Source: DATFUL01 sp041499035 (GTDB lineage: Bacteria; Patescibacteriota; Microgenomatia; UBA8517). Taken from it: a stretch of DNA of 36,892 bases. Of this stretch, positions 21,201 through 27,442 are shown in pieces. The stretch lies in contig JBGQJK010000008.1 of NCBI GenBank assembly GCA_041499035.1, positions 1 to 36,892 of the forward strand, given 5' to 3'. The notes beneath the pieces were generated by a model, which worked only from the letters and a program-made list of their open reading frames with translations, ran no database searches and had not been told where the DNA came from. How positions within the stretch are numbered: the stretch's first letter is position 1; every line of letters begins with the position of its first letter. A program made the translations under genes and the position numbers.

Positions 21201-24200
21201 GTGGAACACCAACATAACCTATAACGGACTTTCGGAAGTCAGAGTTGATCCGCAAACAGGACTCAAACGAACATCCGATTCCCATTTTGGAGTCGACCAG
21301 AATTCCGTTGTGCAGTTTCTACCAATGGGAGCGCAAACTGTTCAGTTTTCCTACGGCGCAAGTGGCTACCCTAATGCAATCAATATTGAAATGGCAGGCA
21401 TTGACTTTATAGCAAACCCCGACGGTACAACAAACGTTCCGGCAGCAGAAGTCGACAACACGGTAAACCTAATTATTAAGTTAATGAAACAATACAATAT
21501 CCCTGCCTCCAGCGTTTTTGGCCATTACGAACAAAACGCAAATAAAAATATTACGTTTACGATGGGTCCAAATGGTCAGCCGACAGACATCACGGTCACT
21601 GACGGTAATGGCGCCGCCAACGACGGTAAAATCGATCCAGGCGTAGGCTTTATGAATTACATAAGAAATCTGGTCAAGGAGCGTTTGGCTGCAAACGGTT
21701 CTATCCAGGCTTCCGGTTCGCTAGATCAGGCGGCTGTGCAGTTCCAGTCATCAACACTTGCCGATTCTACAAAAATTGCAGCTTCGATTGGCTTTGGTGA
21801 TGACCCGGGCAATAATCTTTGCGGCCCGATTTCCGAAACGATTCTTGTCAATGCCGGCATACTTCCGGCAAATACACCAATTCATGACTTCTACTACTTA
21901 AAACTTCCCGATGAACTTTACAAAGTGAATAGAATTTTTGATCCAAATAAGTTTACTCAATTAAACTTTCTTAATAGCGGCTATAACTTGGCAAATTATC
22001 CATGGCAAAAGGATCCTCCGAGGCTCGGTGATTGGTTCTACACAAACGGAGATTTTGACCACATGTTTGTCATCACAAGGGTTACCAGTGACGGGCTTAT
22101 CTACGCCAGAATGAACTATGTTGACACAAACTTAAGTCCAAATATAAGAAAGCCATTCTGGAACCCTATAGGTGAACAGTTGGTTTTAAACCTTAACGAT
22201 CCAAATGATCCCAACGCAATGTTCACCAGATGGTCAAATGCAAAATATGATGTGCAATATGGCAGTACCGGAAAAGGCGGTTTCCTAATTGAGCGGCCAA
22301 ACTTCACAGTTACCAGCTTCGCCTCAAACCCCCAACAGGGTCAAGTTGTACCCATTCCACCATCCACAACAACGCAGGTTCAATTGCCGGCTTCTGTTCA
22401 GGTAATTGAAAGTGCCGCAAAGGAAGCAATTGCAAACCCGCGCCAGGGAGGTATAAGTATGGGAGAAATCGGTAACTATACAATCAAGCACCAGCCGCTG
22501 CATCGAGACTTCACGCAAGAAATCTATGACAAATTAATTGCCGCAGTATTTGCGAAGTCTCCACCGGCCGTCTATGGTTTTGCAACCAACGAAGGTCCGA
22601 AAGGCGGTTTGGCAACCCTTTTGCAAGTTCAAAAAGATATGCTTCAAATGATGCAGAGGGGATATGTGACATATGGAAACCTTGGAATCCAAGCTGACGG
22701 ACAATTAATGACCAGCCAAAAATCTCCCGAATATCAAAAATTGGCCCCGCTTGACGCAAGCGGCAACCCTACTCCGGTTACTTATGATCAGCTAACTCAA
22801 CAACAGAAAAATATTTATGACTTTAAAAAGTCTGATCTTGTCCCGGTCGATGAGCAATTCGGCAAAGATCCTATTGAAGCTCTAGCGAGCGGAAAAGTTG
22901 TCGCCATTATTGCCGGTAAACCAAATGATCTCGGAAGAAAGGTCTTTATCTACCAATATAATCCAAAAACCGGAGAGCTTACTTTTGTAGGGATCGGTTT
23001 CATAGGTGATACGGCAAAAATAAGCGATTACTCCGGACAACCGGAGCTTGGGGGTGACTTTACTCAAGGAACAGGAGATCAGTTTTATAATGTTCCATTA
23101 GGCTTTGAGGTTAGCAACGGTACCCATACGGGAACCATTGATAATGTTCCTGACGGGATTCCCTGGATTGCAGATTTTCCGTCAGCAGTCTACACCAAGT
23201 TGGAAGTCCCCTACACCAGCCCGCTCATGAATATTGTGCTAGTTGATACTACTTCACTTCCTGCAACCCCAATGACAGTTATAAACGACGGAGGCAAAAT
23301 CACAATTACAGCCCCCAAATCCCCGGTTGTTAAAGACGAAAACTTGCCCGCCAACCCCGCGGCTTCCCAAAATAACTCAATTTTAAGCTGGGCAGAACAA
23401 GCAAGCCGGGATATTTCAAACTGGATTAATGGAATCTTCCACCCGGGCGCGCAAAATACTCCCCCTGTTAACCCATCAACAAACCGGCCATTAAATGAAC
23501 TGCCGGATGTAACCTCTCCCATCCAAAACCTGCCTGCAGCCAACCCTCAAAGCGGGAGCGCAGTGCCCCCGATAAGCACACTAACACCGGCAGAGAGAGC
23601 CGCCCTGGGTCAGTCAATTAAAACTGCCGCAGAAGATAAGATGGCTACATGTAATCAAGGATACGGAAGCTTTTGGAATAGATGTGGAGGTGAAATGTAC
23701 AACAATAAGCGTTTAGCTGATGGCAAGCCTGGTGCTATCATCACCGATTGGAAGAAAAAACTTAAAAATACAGACCAACTATTCTGGTGTACGCAGCTAG
23801 TTGTCGCGGCCGCAGAAAAAGCCGGAATAGCTATAGCACACAATTTCCTCGTACAAAATACTCCGAATAATCCCAGAACCCCTCAGGAGGTCGGCATGTA
23901 TGACGACTTCCAGGATAGAAATCTAATTATAGACGCAAGCGGTATAACAGCAGACAACATCACTGATAAAGTTCAGGCAGGTATGGTTGCTTTTGTCAAG
24001 AAATCGGCAAGCGGCTACTATGTACATGTTGGAATTGTGCAGGAAGTAAAAGTAGATCATGTCGTTGACGCGAACGGCGCAATGTCAACTTTGGTTAAAG
24101 TCACAATTGTCCAAGCTAATGCGGGTTTGATAACCGATACATACGAGCTGGATAAAAATGGAAGGCTGGCACTTTACATGGGCCAAGACCCAAAGACCGG

Positions 24201-24258
24201 TAAAAACATAATATACTATATCGGAGCGTTCGGAGACTTAATGGACTATGGAAAATAA
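12235..24258 (+). CDS. 4,007-residue multi-enzyme envelope protein (metallopeptidase-like, alpha/beta-hydrolase, GGDEF, Amidase_2, three Cys/His domains)
   Basis: Architecture by residue. Membrane anchor 18-37, then an NPNDIGNPAARKAA motif shared with the LPKTG protein at 32068-33366. Six Cys-pair helical modules near 204, 276, 415, 520, 636 and 750, with Pro- and Ala-rich linkers. Hydrophobic stretch 885-955. HELGH at 1519-1523 with E1545/E1546 downstream, as in zinc metallopeptidases. Alpha/beta-hydrolase with GHSLGG (S1814), D1937/D1941 and H1975. GGDEF domain about 2358-2515 with LDLDNFKDVND, GHIIGD, I-site RDSD and WGGDEF. Possible membrane segment 2566-2582. Cys/His region C2751-H2850. 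Amidase_2 with H2979, H3097 and D3134. Cys/His region C3196-H3276. C-terminal CHAP-like C3852-H3931. Paired beta modules lie at about 1328-1383 and 2083-2150. Families known: Amidase_2 and CHAP-like domains cut peptidoglycan, and GGDEF makes cyclic-di-GMP. Combined function is unknown; remodelling of its own or a host cell envelope is an inference. Confidence 0.92.
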   Translation: MPKPFGSTDGGKVEILNLIAVGLLAVSLSTFTYFTVNPQIKQVINTFAVKKNPNDIGNPAARKAAGGGNTAPNAVYTGPTTNTPAAPIPCSTGCTSTQIHPQTGTTPNSGTLGSVYTSTGDIAGFYKQGTDAKGNPIYYPIAASAGGPSASQLTQLVQTVAAQPPAGSGQSTTPTTTLNPNNSSLYEMATGNFTSTSDKTVVSGLCSAALGAAKCASNAQLQSYSLGVLKTTDTGLYQQVTAAAAAKNNTAFYSVLTSGNTTANSNPPTTVQQITAQTACVNAGNAKCSTIGDLVTYSNTALKAADATLYAQAQTAIAAKNAAPPAPAPAPAPVPVVPKVPPPVPVIPPTVVVPTTNQNLPQAKTNAQCGVGMIAEGTVCRNTQTGQVIDYSNIIYYNAAIGNINSSLTASDQKFLQDSCTKAGFTGCSISNPVLLEQFALDQLNRTTQKIGTQTLFNQAVSVNAAKDAATKAAAAAAAAATAKASADAAAAQALHNNYVYVAGLLPTQLNGLPSQSSLLKPAYDQCTAAHVSYNCDNLNNLQQFSLQQLQGTADYATAQNNFVANQRLIAQQQQNTTTIPTTIIPAPALTPALTPVSTTGLTGKALTDAVAANAAYQLQQAYKQVAVGSADNAQIALVLSKCQAISPGIGCGNQSGYNPYNLEQFSLIQLQGTTLYQDTQTAFLNNQAYKTAQQNAYAAQQKEQAAAAAEAAQQKINTALANNPAAYNALSLFRQNNGNITLTGDQLNAIAKFCVDSGASDFTGTGCMNVKDFSIAYLNLKPIAAVNPVTGQTVQIPQPNLFPQIAPVNEIPAIAAVIPKNFTYQNPGINTYSACNGNQGCNTTVSYLQAGISAVPVLGPNYINTYKNPNSTFQQKLAASAALGGGLAGAEGLVAAAPAVIYYGGATLLAPTGAAAMAAAEALYPILTSPVTQVVSSGLTAYFVGTTALGVVGGPDSQAYQNAQTLLMQNYLVFPEGAVQMINNTIQTISGTAAFGKYVGGQLINNIFVNPAEIGFAPGLQAPNTINLVWDETLQAYVLPENVTGAVGPTAVSQEIPIASNIATNVSAPRVITNNMLFAPQIGFPNSALSPLSLLASAQTGAQTLFTNLTTGTGLFSTNINAIASLEIAAPLNGNNPIQNISVSQQNLAQAIAGNQGDPLANLNNLNNLPRVGTTQITGTTNLGTGGVPQTPSQSIIQASDPNGALNLQTPALPPANTGNNVPGVPDVVAQVLPPPAQVDTVPQTPVSQNTLAPPTQPTVIQRIGGAVQGLVDQIGTRIQVLLAGNPQPPTNPNEEISLTPSFNRSSNVPNATRSVQGYSANNSNIHSIAIDPNNNELEYYVLENNVLQPGVSVAPNQQFIVNGETYFISIANNGQPQLFRVPQANTTASVTQNPLSPAQPVLTQQTAVDNAIAELDIPEAPPTTTSTSHIDNIANQLSALGVTTGDIQPLNINELADLSALQIRIIQDFQNEGISIYIINHPNLGFNGKTFPAIKALIVNSEVINNNGALTTAVIAHELGHISANVPTDLFPRTSVATGSTAEEIYASQYGVNLLKNKYNVGENDPAIGYLKQKLALDQKRNQDVAYYLTVTLDKLLGRPTMSAQPPIFIETPPSPAQTGNWFENNIVNGRVGNLLFGATVRNTWDTFLLPSQTYTMDQVFVTNQPITENGLTVVRNDIAPPTNNDPYWSRFQQFGYSSYSLDKPLTNAEVIAKIQDPNTHIVLIDTGLVSSSDELTHIGSSFVHALFRNSPDPNNLLVLSVNEPGFDKSALISERVNDVTLSPQSSLEFLNKFNRLMGGLPNERTVVIGHSLGGETVVNLKNLDNVISITPSLTIGVNLPMMILVNLNKFGGFISKNTPLKPVVDATTYIIARIALGDSSGLALPGQVLTHLTEYLHNPRPTSISTTQLIAPNPDLPAGENLPKNIHFVLSNKDLLVDANSTEAWIIRYLESRNIPLSTLNDIITIQTGAGHTSVFTDPSVAQPVVNQTLSLVYPGYSPSPAVQTANVPAVGEVGSHITPTGVSSMIAGAAAAIERARPGLLAQVQDLYARSGIENVWNGIRSIFPSGAATIPVSSTIDIGGLKGFFLTDYEGTGVLVDPLTNATYLVPENSGGAKELIHLGQVVTVHGIQIRYIGLGPDGFPQFTSAIEPAPAPAASNIIGPTKIPQPGAGLLPQLKTDQTEILRGYLLPNPNLAEQNPEQYLGLINLVAKQNGIVIKPLSQLPVEFTIRVPQSGIFDDTLTYTVYVPNPNSLDPLDLENLARKVVDGLNAEYNPSMPVDVRDYQAEVATTDLTRAGLDPQSLLTQETPISLTSELLPTPAMQAEVDAIKKAIENSSRDQIARIILNLKTEATQDVITGIDNKAGLLKDLNVYFKDAQKSGTPLSIVVLDLDNFKDVNDTYGHIIGDEVLAALANFLKSGIRDSDTVGRWGGDEFILILRGANQNVAKNLMEILVNKFDNQINLARTNDPIKLAKMSYGIEEWNKSDTANNLIARADQKMYAAKNAKAAAQPAGVVPAAAVQPVARPAQPFSLAQAARGFVNGVTGVLDTLGSVVASRPRALSLVTNGIIIISTISRLFNPLQPILPTQIAFNPPAIIQTVPALGQPNITGAIQPAQQGQPATTSIHLETTYPELTNVGVNLSVPESLAPTQDQKAIAFVTKVVNDYAQSHPLKPGQNITQEMGDSLAQYIKDQIAQSSYSKILNNKLVFPGKVVTFDDILKGVSSNYGIRLQTINPPIDVVENMQCVIGTTLLQMIAPELGMPNIQGLQITTANGIYFNYADKFSEGGQYNQKIFGNVPMKQYVAQHPNQKFMFYIDGATVAFHYTTLHDVLRGSVFEYGGGSGHMGTITGVYTDSQGNYYYTIAETNAPAEINFPADKPNGVPTYYSVDEEAFMKLIGVSNTVFLLPKSRMNELPSPEPIPADLLTAIKNGGAFIAPAANINNSPILFGTNYNPLPETNKLIKQVTPTEIIVHWDGQGGDPAKWNTNITYNGLSEVRVDPQTGLKRTSDSHFGVDQNSVVQFLPMGAQTVQFSYGASGYPNAINIEMAGIDFIANPDGTTNVPAAEVDNTVNLIIKLMKQYNIPASSVFGHYEQNANKNITFTMGPNGQPTDITVTDGNGAANDGKIDPGVGFMNYIRNLVKERLAANGSIQASGSLDQAAVQFQSSTLADSTKIAASIGFGDDPGNNLCGPISETILVNAGILPANTPIHDFYYLKLPDELYKVNRIFDPNKFTQLNFLNSGYNLANYPWQKDPPRLGDWFYTNGDFDHMFVITRVTSDGLIYARMNYVDTNLSPNIRKPFWNPIGEQLVLNLNDPNDPNAMFTRWSNAKYDVQYGSTGKGGFLIERPNFTVTSFASNPQQGQVVPIPPSTTTQVQLPASVQVIESAAKEAIANPRQGGISMGEIGNYTIKHQPLHRDFTQEIYDKLIAAVFAKSPPAVYGFATNEGPKGGLATLLQVQKDMLQMMQRGYVTYGNLGIQADGQLMTSQKSPEYQKLAPLDASGNPTPVTYDQLTQQQKNIYDFKKSDLVPVDEQFGKDPIEALASGKVVAIIAGKPNDLGRKVFIYQYNPKTGELTFVGIGFIGDTAKISDYSGQPELGGDFTQGTGDQFYNVPLGFEVSNGTHTGTIDNVPDGIPWIADFPSAVYTKLEVPYTSPLMNIVLVDTTSLPATPMTVINDGGKITITAPKSPVVKDENLPANPAASQNNSILSWAEQASRDISNWINGIFHPGAQNTPPVNPSTNRPLNELPDVTSPIQNLPAANPQSGSAVPPISTLTPAERAALGQSIKTAAEDKMATCNQGYGSFWNRCGGEMYNNKRLADGKPGAIITDWKKKLKNTDQLFWCTQLVVAAAEKAGIAIAHNFLVQNTPNNPRTPQEVGMYDDFQDRNLIIDASGITADNITDKVQAGMVAFVKKSASGYYVHVGIVQEVKVDHVVDANGAMSTLVKVTIVQANAGLITDTYELDKNGRLALYMGQDPKTGKNIIYYIGAFGDLMDYGK

Positions 24259-24631
24259 AAAATTAAAAATATTAATTTTAGTAATTACAATTGTTTTATT
24301 AATCATCGGAGGATATTTTGGTATAAACCTATATCTAACAAATAAACAAAACACCATCCCCGACCAGCAAGTCCAAGGCGAACTCGACTATGGCACTGAT
24401 TCAAAAGCCAATGTTGACGCAAAGCCATTTATTACAGCTTTGCCATACCACGCTACTGACTATGATGTTTATTACAGTTCGATTAACGACGAGGTTCAAA
24501 TAATTATGAAGAATAAAGGCTTATCGTTTGCCGATGCCAAGAATGCTGACGAAGCAGATGTAAATAAATTTCTTCAAAATATCGGGGTCGATCTAAACAA
24601 AGTAAAAGTTGTCTGGCTGCTCCAACTATAA
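24248..24631 (+). CDS. Small single-pass membrane protein translationally coupled to the giant gene
   Basis: The protein has 127 residues. Its ATG lies inside the last codons of the 4,007-residue ORF (11-base overlap). A GGAG about 13 bases upstream is one of the few plausible Shine-Dalgarno sequences here and suits reinitiation after the giant ORF. Residues 7-30 form a membrane segment (ILILVITIVLLIIGGYFGINLYL). The outer domain is short and acidic, ending VKVVWLLQL, with no Cys and no motif I recognise. The overlap points to a partner or chaperone-like accessory of the giant protein in the same membrane; that is inference. Confidence 0.75.
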   Translation: MENKKLKILILVITIVLLIIGGYFGINLYLTNKQNTIPDQQVQGELDYGTDSKANVDAKPFITALPYHATDYDVYYSSINDEVQIIMKNKGLSFADAKNADEADVNKFLQNIGVDLNKVKVVWLLQL

Positions 24632-24643
24632 GGACCGGGAGAA

Positions 24644-24958
24644 TTAAAGCGAGCCTGCTGAAGTATTCAGGCTATTCAAATCACTATCAACCGAATTCAA
24701 ATTTGTATTACTAATATCCGTTTGGATACTGTTTATATCAGTGGAGCTGGAAATATTTGTTGTTGTTTTAACCGAACTTGACGGACTCCCCTTAGGCGTT
24801 GGTGAAGCTACCGGAACATAAGTTGTCGGAATTGTATTTACTACCGGTGCCTGACCCTGGGACTTAAGAACATAGTAAGAAATGGCCGAAGCAGCGACGA
24901 CCGCAAAAACCAGTATTACAATTAATATTATTTGAGCAAAACCTTTGTCGTTTTTCAT
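24644..24958 (-). CDS. Small membrane-anchored exported protein, KGFxQI-type N-terminus
   Basis: The protein has 104 residues. The N-terminus MKNDKGFAQIILIVILVFAV is a strong signal anchor. It resembles the start of the LPKTG protein at 33366 (NTKGFLQIGIIVAL) and is loosely like a type IV prepilin, but lacks the glutamate at position 5 of the mature pilin. The outer part is a low-complexity Ser/Thr/Pro and Asn linker with heptad-like LNSVDSDLNSLNTSAG at the end. Its start overlaps the stop of the upstream 258-residue gene by four bases (ATGA), so the two are coupled. Function is unknown. Confidence 0.7.
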   Translation of the reverse strand: MKNDKGFAQIILIVILVFAVVAASAISYYVLKSQGQAPVVNTIPTTYVPVASPTPKGSPSSSVKTTTNISSSTDINSIQTDISNTNLNSVDSDLNSLNTSAGSL

Positions 24959-25731
24959 GGTGTTGGTGACGGATGCGGCGTCCCCGTTCCTATTACTCCC
25001 CTAAGAGCAAAATACACGTCCTTAACCGATTGTAGCGCGTCACGGACCAACGCTTCAACTGCCTTTAAGTCCGCCTTCATTGTTTGTATTGTTGCGCTTG
25101 CATTCTGCCCCAGGTTATTCCCTGTTCCAATGTCGATAACGTAGGTTTTGCCGGACTGAGCGGAAACCGCAGCTTTTGCGGCCGCGATCTTGGACTCTGC
25201 GGTAGAAATTGCAGACAAAACCGATGAAACATCTTTACCCTGCCCGGAAAGCTCGGTAGTTTTAGTCTTAATCTTATCCAAAATCAGGCTCAGACGGTCA
25301 AGAAGACTGTTCCAGTTGGCAACTGCCCTTTGATTGATTTTTGTAATATTGCCGTCAAGGCTTGTTAGCCTCTGCTGCTTAACTGTATCCTTAATCTCCG
25401 AAAGTTTAAGCTTAAATTCCTCACGCGTTATACCGCTCGGCGTTCCGTCTTTGGGTCCATTCTGGTGATTCTCGAAAGCCGTCACTATCTTTTGGAAAAA
25501 GTTTCCTGAACCCGACGCATCTTTGGGTCTATTTGATGGAAAGGGGCTGTGGCTTGGAAGTGTGCGGAACCTTAAGCTGCCGCTGCCGGAACCGTTAGAC
25601 TCAAGAGAACCGGTTGCCTGGTGAGAAGATCCGGAAGTTTCAATTCCAAGAACTTGCGGAAGATTTGATTTGGGAAAAAGCACGTTTGCCGTAACAACCA
25701 GCGTCACAAACAAAGATGCCAACGTATGCAT
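24955..25731 (-). CDS. Secreted coiled-coil protein of unknown function
   Basis: The protein has 258 residues. An N-terminal hydrophobic stretch (LASLFVTLVVTANVLF) acts as signal or anchor. A Gly/Ser-rich linker follows, then long amphipathic helices from about 115 to 245 with regular Leu/Ile/Ala spacing (LKLSEIKDTVKQQRL, LLDRLSLILDKIKTKTTEL, LKAVEALVRDALQSV), consistent with a coiled coil or helical bundle. The C-terminus is PHPSPTP. The stop is TGA inside the ATGA overlap with the next gene, which shows that TGA terminates in this genome. Similar helical exported proteins are common in CPR genomes, but I do not recognise a named family. Confidence 0.75.
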   Translation of the reverse strand: MHTLASLFVTLVVTANVLFPKSNLPQVLGIETSGSSHQATGSLESNGSGSGSLRFRTLPSHSPFPSNRPKDASGSGNFFQKIVTAFENHQNGPKDGTPSGITREEFKLKLSEIKDTVKQQRLTSLDGNITKINQRAVANWNSLLDRLSLILDKIKTKTTELSGQGKDVSSVLSAISTAESKIAAAKAAVSAQSGKTYVIDIGTGNNLGQNASATIQTMKADLKAVEALVRDALQSVKDVYFALRGVIGTGTPHPSPTP

Positions 25732-25782
25732 ATATAAAGATGTTAAAGACTATCAAACATCAACGCAAGGGGGTTTTTAGGC

Positions 25783-26874
25783 TTACTTCAGGAAAAGAAG
25801 AGGGTTAACACGTATGCCATTCTGATATATTTCAAAATGCGTATGCGGCCCGGTGGAGTGCCCTGTCGAACCCATTCTACCGATAACTGAGCCTCTACTT
25901 ACGGTTTGGCCTGATACAACCATTATTTGGCTAAGGTGCCCGTAGCGGGTCTTGTAACCGTTGCCATGATCGATAAGAATCATATTGCCGTAGCCCGAAC
26001 CATCCCAGCCTGCAAACTCAACTCTTCCCGAGTCGGCAGCAACATCCAAGGGAAGCGCGTCGTTGGCAATATCAATTCCCGGATGATACCAGCTAAACCT
26101 CTGCGTAATAATTCCCTGTGTAGGCCAGACAAACTTACCCGATGCAACAACCGATCCCGCACTCGGAGTAATCTGACGGACACGAGGCGCAGCTGCAGGT
26201 GCGGGCATGACTCCGTCGGGAACTATAACGGTTTGCCCAATGGCCAGTTCAAAAGTTTCATCGTTGGCAAAAGTGTTAAATGGAAAATCGACTATGGCCT
26301 GGGACTCGGCATCATACTTCTTGGCAATTGAATAAACCGTATCGCCCTTCTGAACTTTGTGGGCAATACCCGTAACGGGAAGTACCTGAATATTTTCCCC
26401 AACTTTAATTCTGTCCCCGCTAAGGCTATTTTGCCAGCGCAACGTATCCGCAGAGACTCCAAATTTTGTAGCGATTGAAGAAACAGTATCGCCGTCTTGT
26501 ACCGCATAATTAATGATACTATCTCTCACTTTACTAGATATCTGTGTATCAAGACCCGGATCTTGAGTAGAGGCGGAAAGAACCGTAGGGGCCGCGGCTA
26601 TCTGCCAGGGATTAACACTGGTTCCCGGAAATTCCTGGGAAATAAGCGGGGCAATCATTACTCCAAGCGCAGCCAGGGCTCCCATGCCTGTATGAGTTAA
26701 GCGCTGGGAAAGTTTGCCCCTCTGGCGATACAGGGCGTTGACAACAATTCCCTTTCTTGCCTCAACCTTAAGAAAACTAATGTGCAGGCTTTTAAATATA
26801 AATTTGGCAAGTTCAAGAAAGAAAGTTTTTATATCCTCCCAAAGCTCGAGGAGTGTCTGAAAAGTTTCATCCAT
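25783..26874 (-). CDS. LysM-LysM-M23 peptidoglycan peptidase (membrane-anchored)
   Basis: The protein has 363 residues. An amphipathic N-terminal region is followed by one membrane segment near 63-79 (GMGALAALGVMIAPLIS). Two LysM domains follow (YAVQDGDTVSSIATKFGVSA and HKVQKGDTVYSIAKKY), at about 118-220, which bind glycan. The C-terminal M23 metallopeptidase has the zinc motif WYHPGIDIAN, the H in RYGHLSQ and the GPHTHFE motif, all present, so it should be active on peptide cross-links outside the cell. TATAAA directly precedes the ATG and no Shine-Dalgarno is visible. The 51-base gap to the next minus-strand gene permits co-transcription. Length and order are typical of NlpD/M23 wall hydrolases. 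Native cell separation or wall turnover is the expected role. Confidence 0.93.
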   Translation of the reverse strand: MDETFQTLLELWEDIKTFFLELAKFIFKSLHISFLKVEARKGIVVNALYRQRGKLSQRLTHTGMGALAALGVMIAPLISQEFPGTSVNPWQIAAAPTVLSASTQDPGLDTQISSKVRDSIINYAVQDGDTVSSIATKFGVSADTLRWQNSLSGDRIKVGENIQVLPVTGIAHKVQKGDTVYSIAKKYDAESQAIVDFPFNTFANDETFELAIGQTVIVPDGVMPAPAAAPRVRQITPSAGSVVASGKFVWPTQGIITQRFSWYHPGIDIANDALPLDVAADSGRVEFAGWDGSGYGNMILIDHGNGYKTRYGHLSQIMVVSGQTVSRGSVIGRMGSTGHSTGPHTHFEIYQNGIRVNPLLFLK

Positions 26875-26943
26875 TTTATAGTCGCCCTAGATCATATCCC
26901 ATGAAACACAATGACGCAAACTTTTTGAGAGAGTAATTATATT

Positions 26944-27433
26944 GTCCATTTATCATTTTCCACTTTCCATTTATTTACTATTTAATTATTTCTTTAATTG
27001 CAGTAATCTGAAACTAATGACACATATCAATTCTGAAATATTGTATAAAAGATTTTTAGAATTTGGCCTCAATTGTCAAAAATTAGTTAAATCTTTACCA
27101 AAAACTTCATACAACTTGATATACGGAAATCAAATTTTGAGGTCATCAAGTTCCCCAGGAGCAAATTATATCGAAGCGATTGAGGCAAGCAGTAGAAAAG
27201 AGTTCATCTTGAAATTAAAAATCTGTAGACGAGAAACCAAAGAATCAATACACTGGTTGGTTATGATAAAAAGCTCAAATGAAGACATAGAAGAGATAGG
27301 AAATGAATGCGATAAGTTCATAAAAGAAGCCCAAGAGTTTATTAGAATATTTACTTCTTCGGTCTTAACTGCAGAGAAAAATCTAGGAGTCGAAAGTGGA
27401 AGATAAATAGAAAATGGTAAATAGCAAATGGAA
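26944..27433. mobile_element. Candidate mini-element: four-helix gene enclosed by inverted 7-bp iterons
   Basis: On the left, four consecutive 7-mers fit NNYCAYT (GTCCATT, TATCATT, TTCCACT, TTCCATT; 26944-26971), with weaker units to 26985. On the right, four 7-mers are the inverse, AATRGNA (AATAGAA, AATGGTA, AATAGCA, AATGGAA; 27406-27433), starting on the last base of the gene's stop codon. Only the four-helix gene lies between. The design matches the 8-bp version at 10979-11434, and the heptamer matches the gene-less copy at 31978-32061. Mobility is inferred, not shown. Confidence 0.5.
27017..27406 (+). CDS. Four-helix-bundle protein, S23/IVP-like (second copy)
   Basis: I use ATG 27017 (MTHINSEILY, 129 residues). 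An upstream TTG start would extend translation through the left iterons and is less likely. Family signature: ILRSSSSPGANYIEA.EASSRKEFI.KLKICRRETKESIHWL, close to the S23/23S-intervening-sequence consensus. It is only distantly similar to the copy at 11038-11403 (shared pattern GAN..EA..A.S.K.FI.K......ETKE..WL), so the two are not a recent duplication. It lies on the plus strand between two minus-strand operons, which fits an inserted gene. Role unknown; see the neighbouring element entry. Confidence 0.85.
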   Translation: MTHINSEILYKRFLEFGLNCQKLVKSLPKTSYNLIYGNQILRSSSSPGANYIEAIEASSRKEFILKLKICRRETKESIHWLVMIKSSNEDIEEIGNECDKFIKEAQEFIRIFTSSVLTAEKNLGVESGR

Positions 27434-27442
27434 AATAATCCC

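Noticed and set aside
24644..24958. Type IV pilin
   Set aside because: The KGFAQI start is prepilin-like, but the conserved Glu at position 5 is missing and no pilus genes are nearby.
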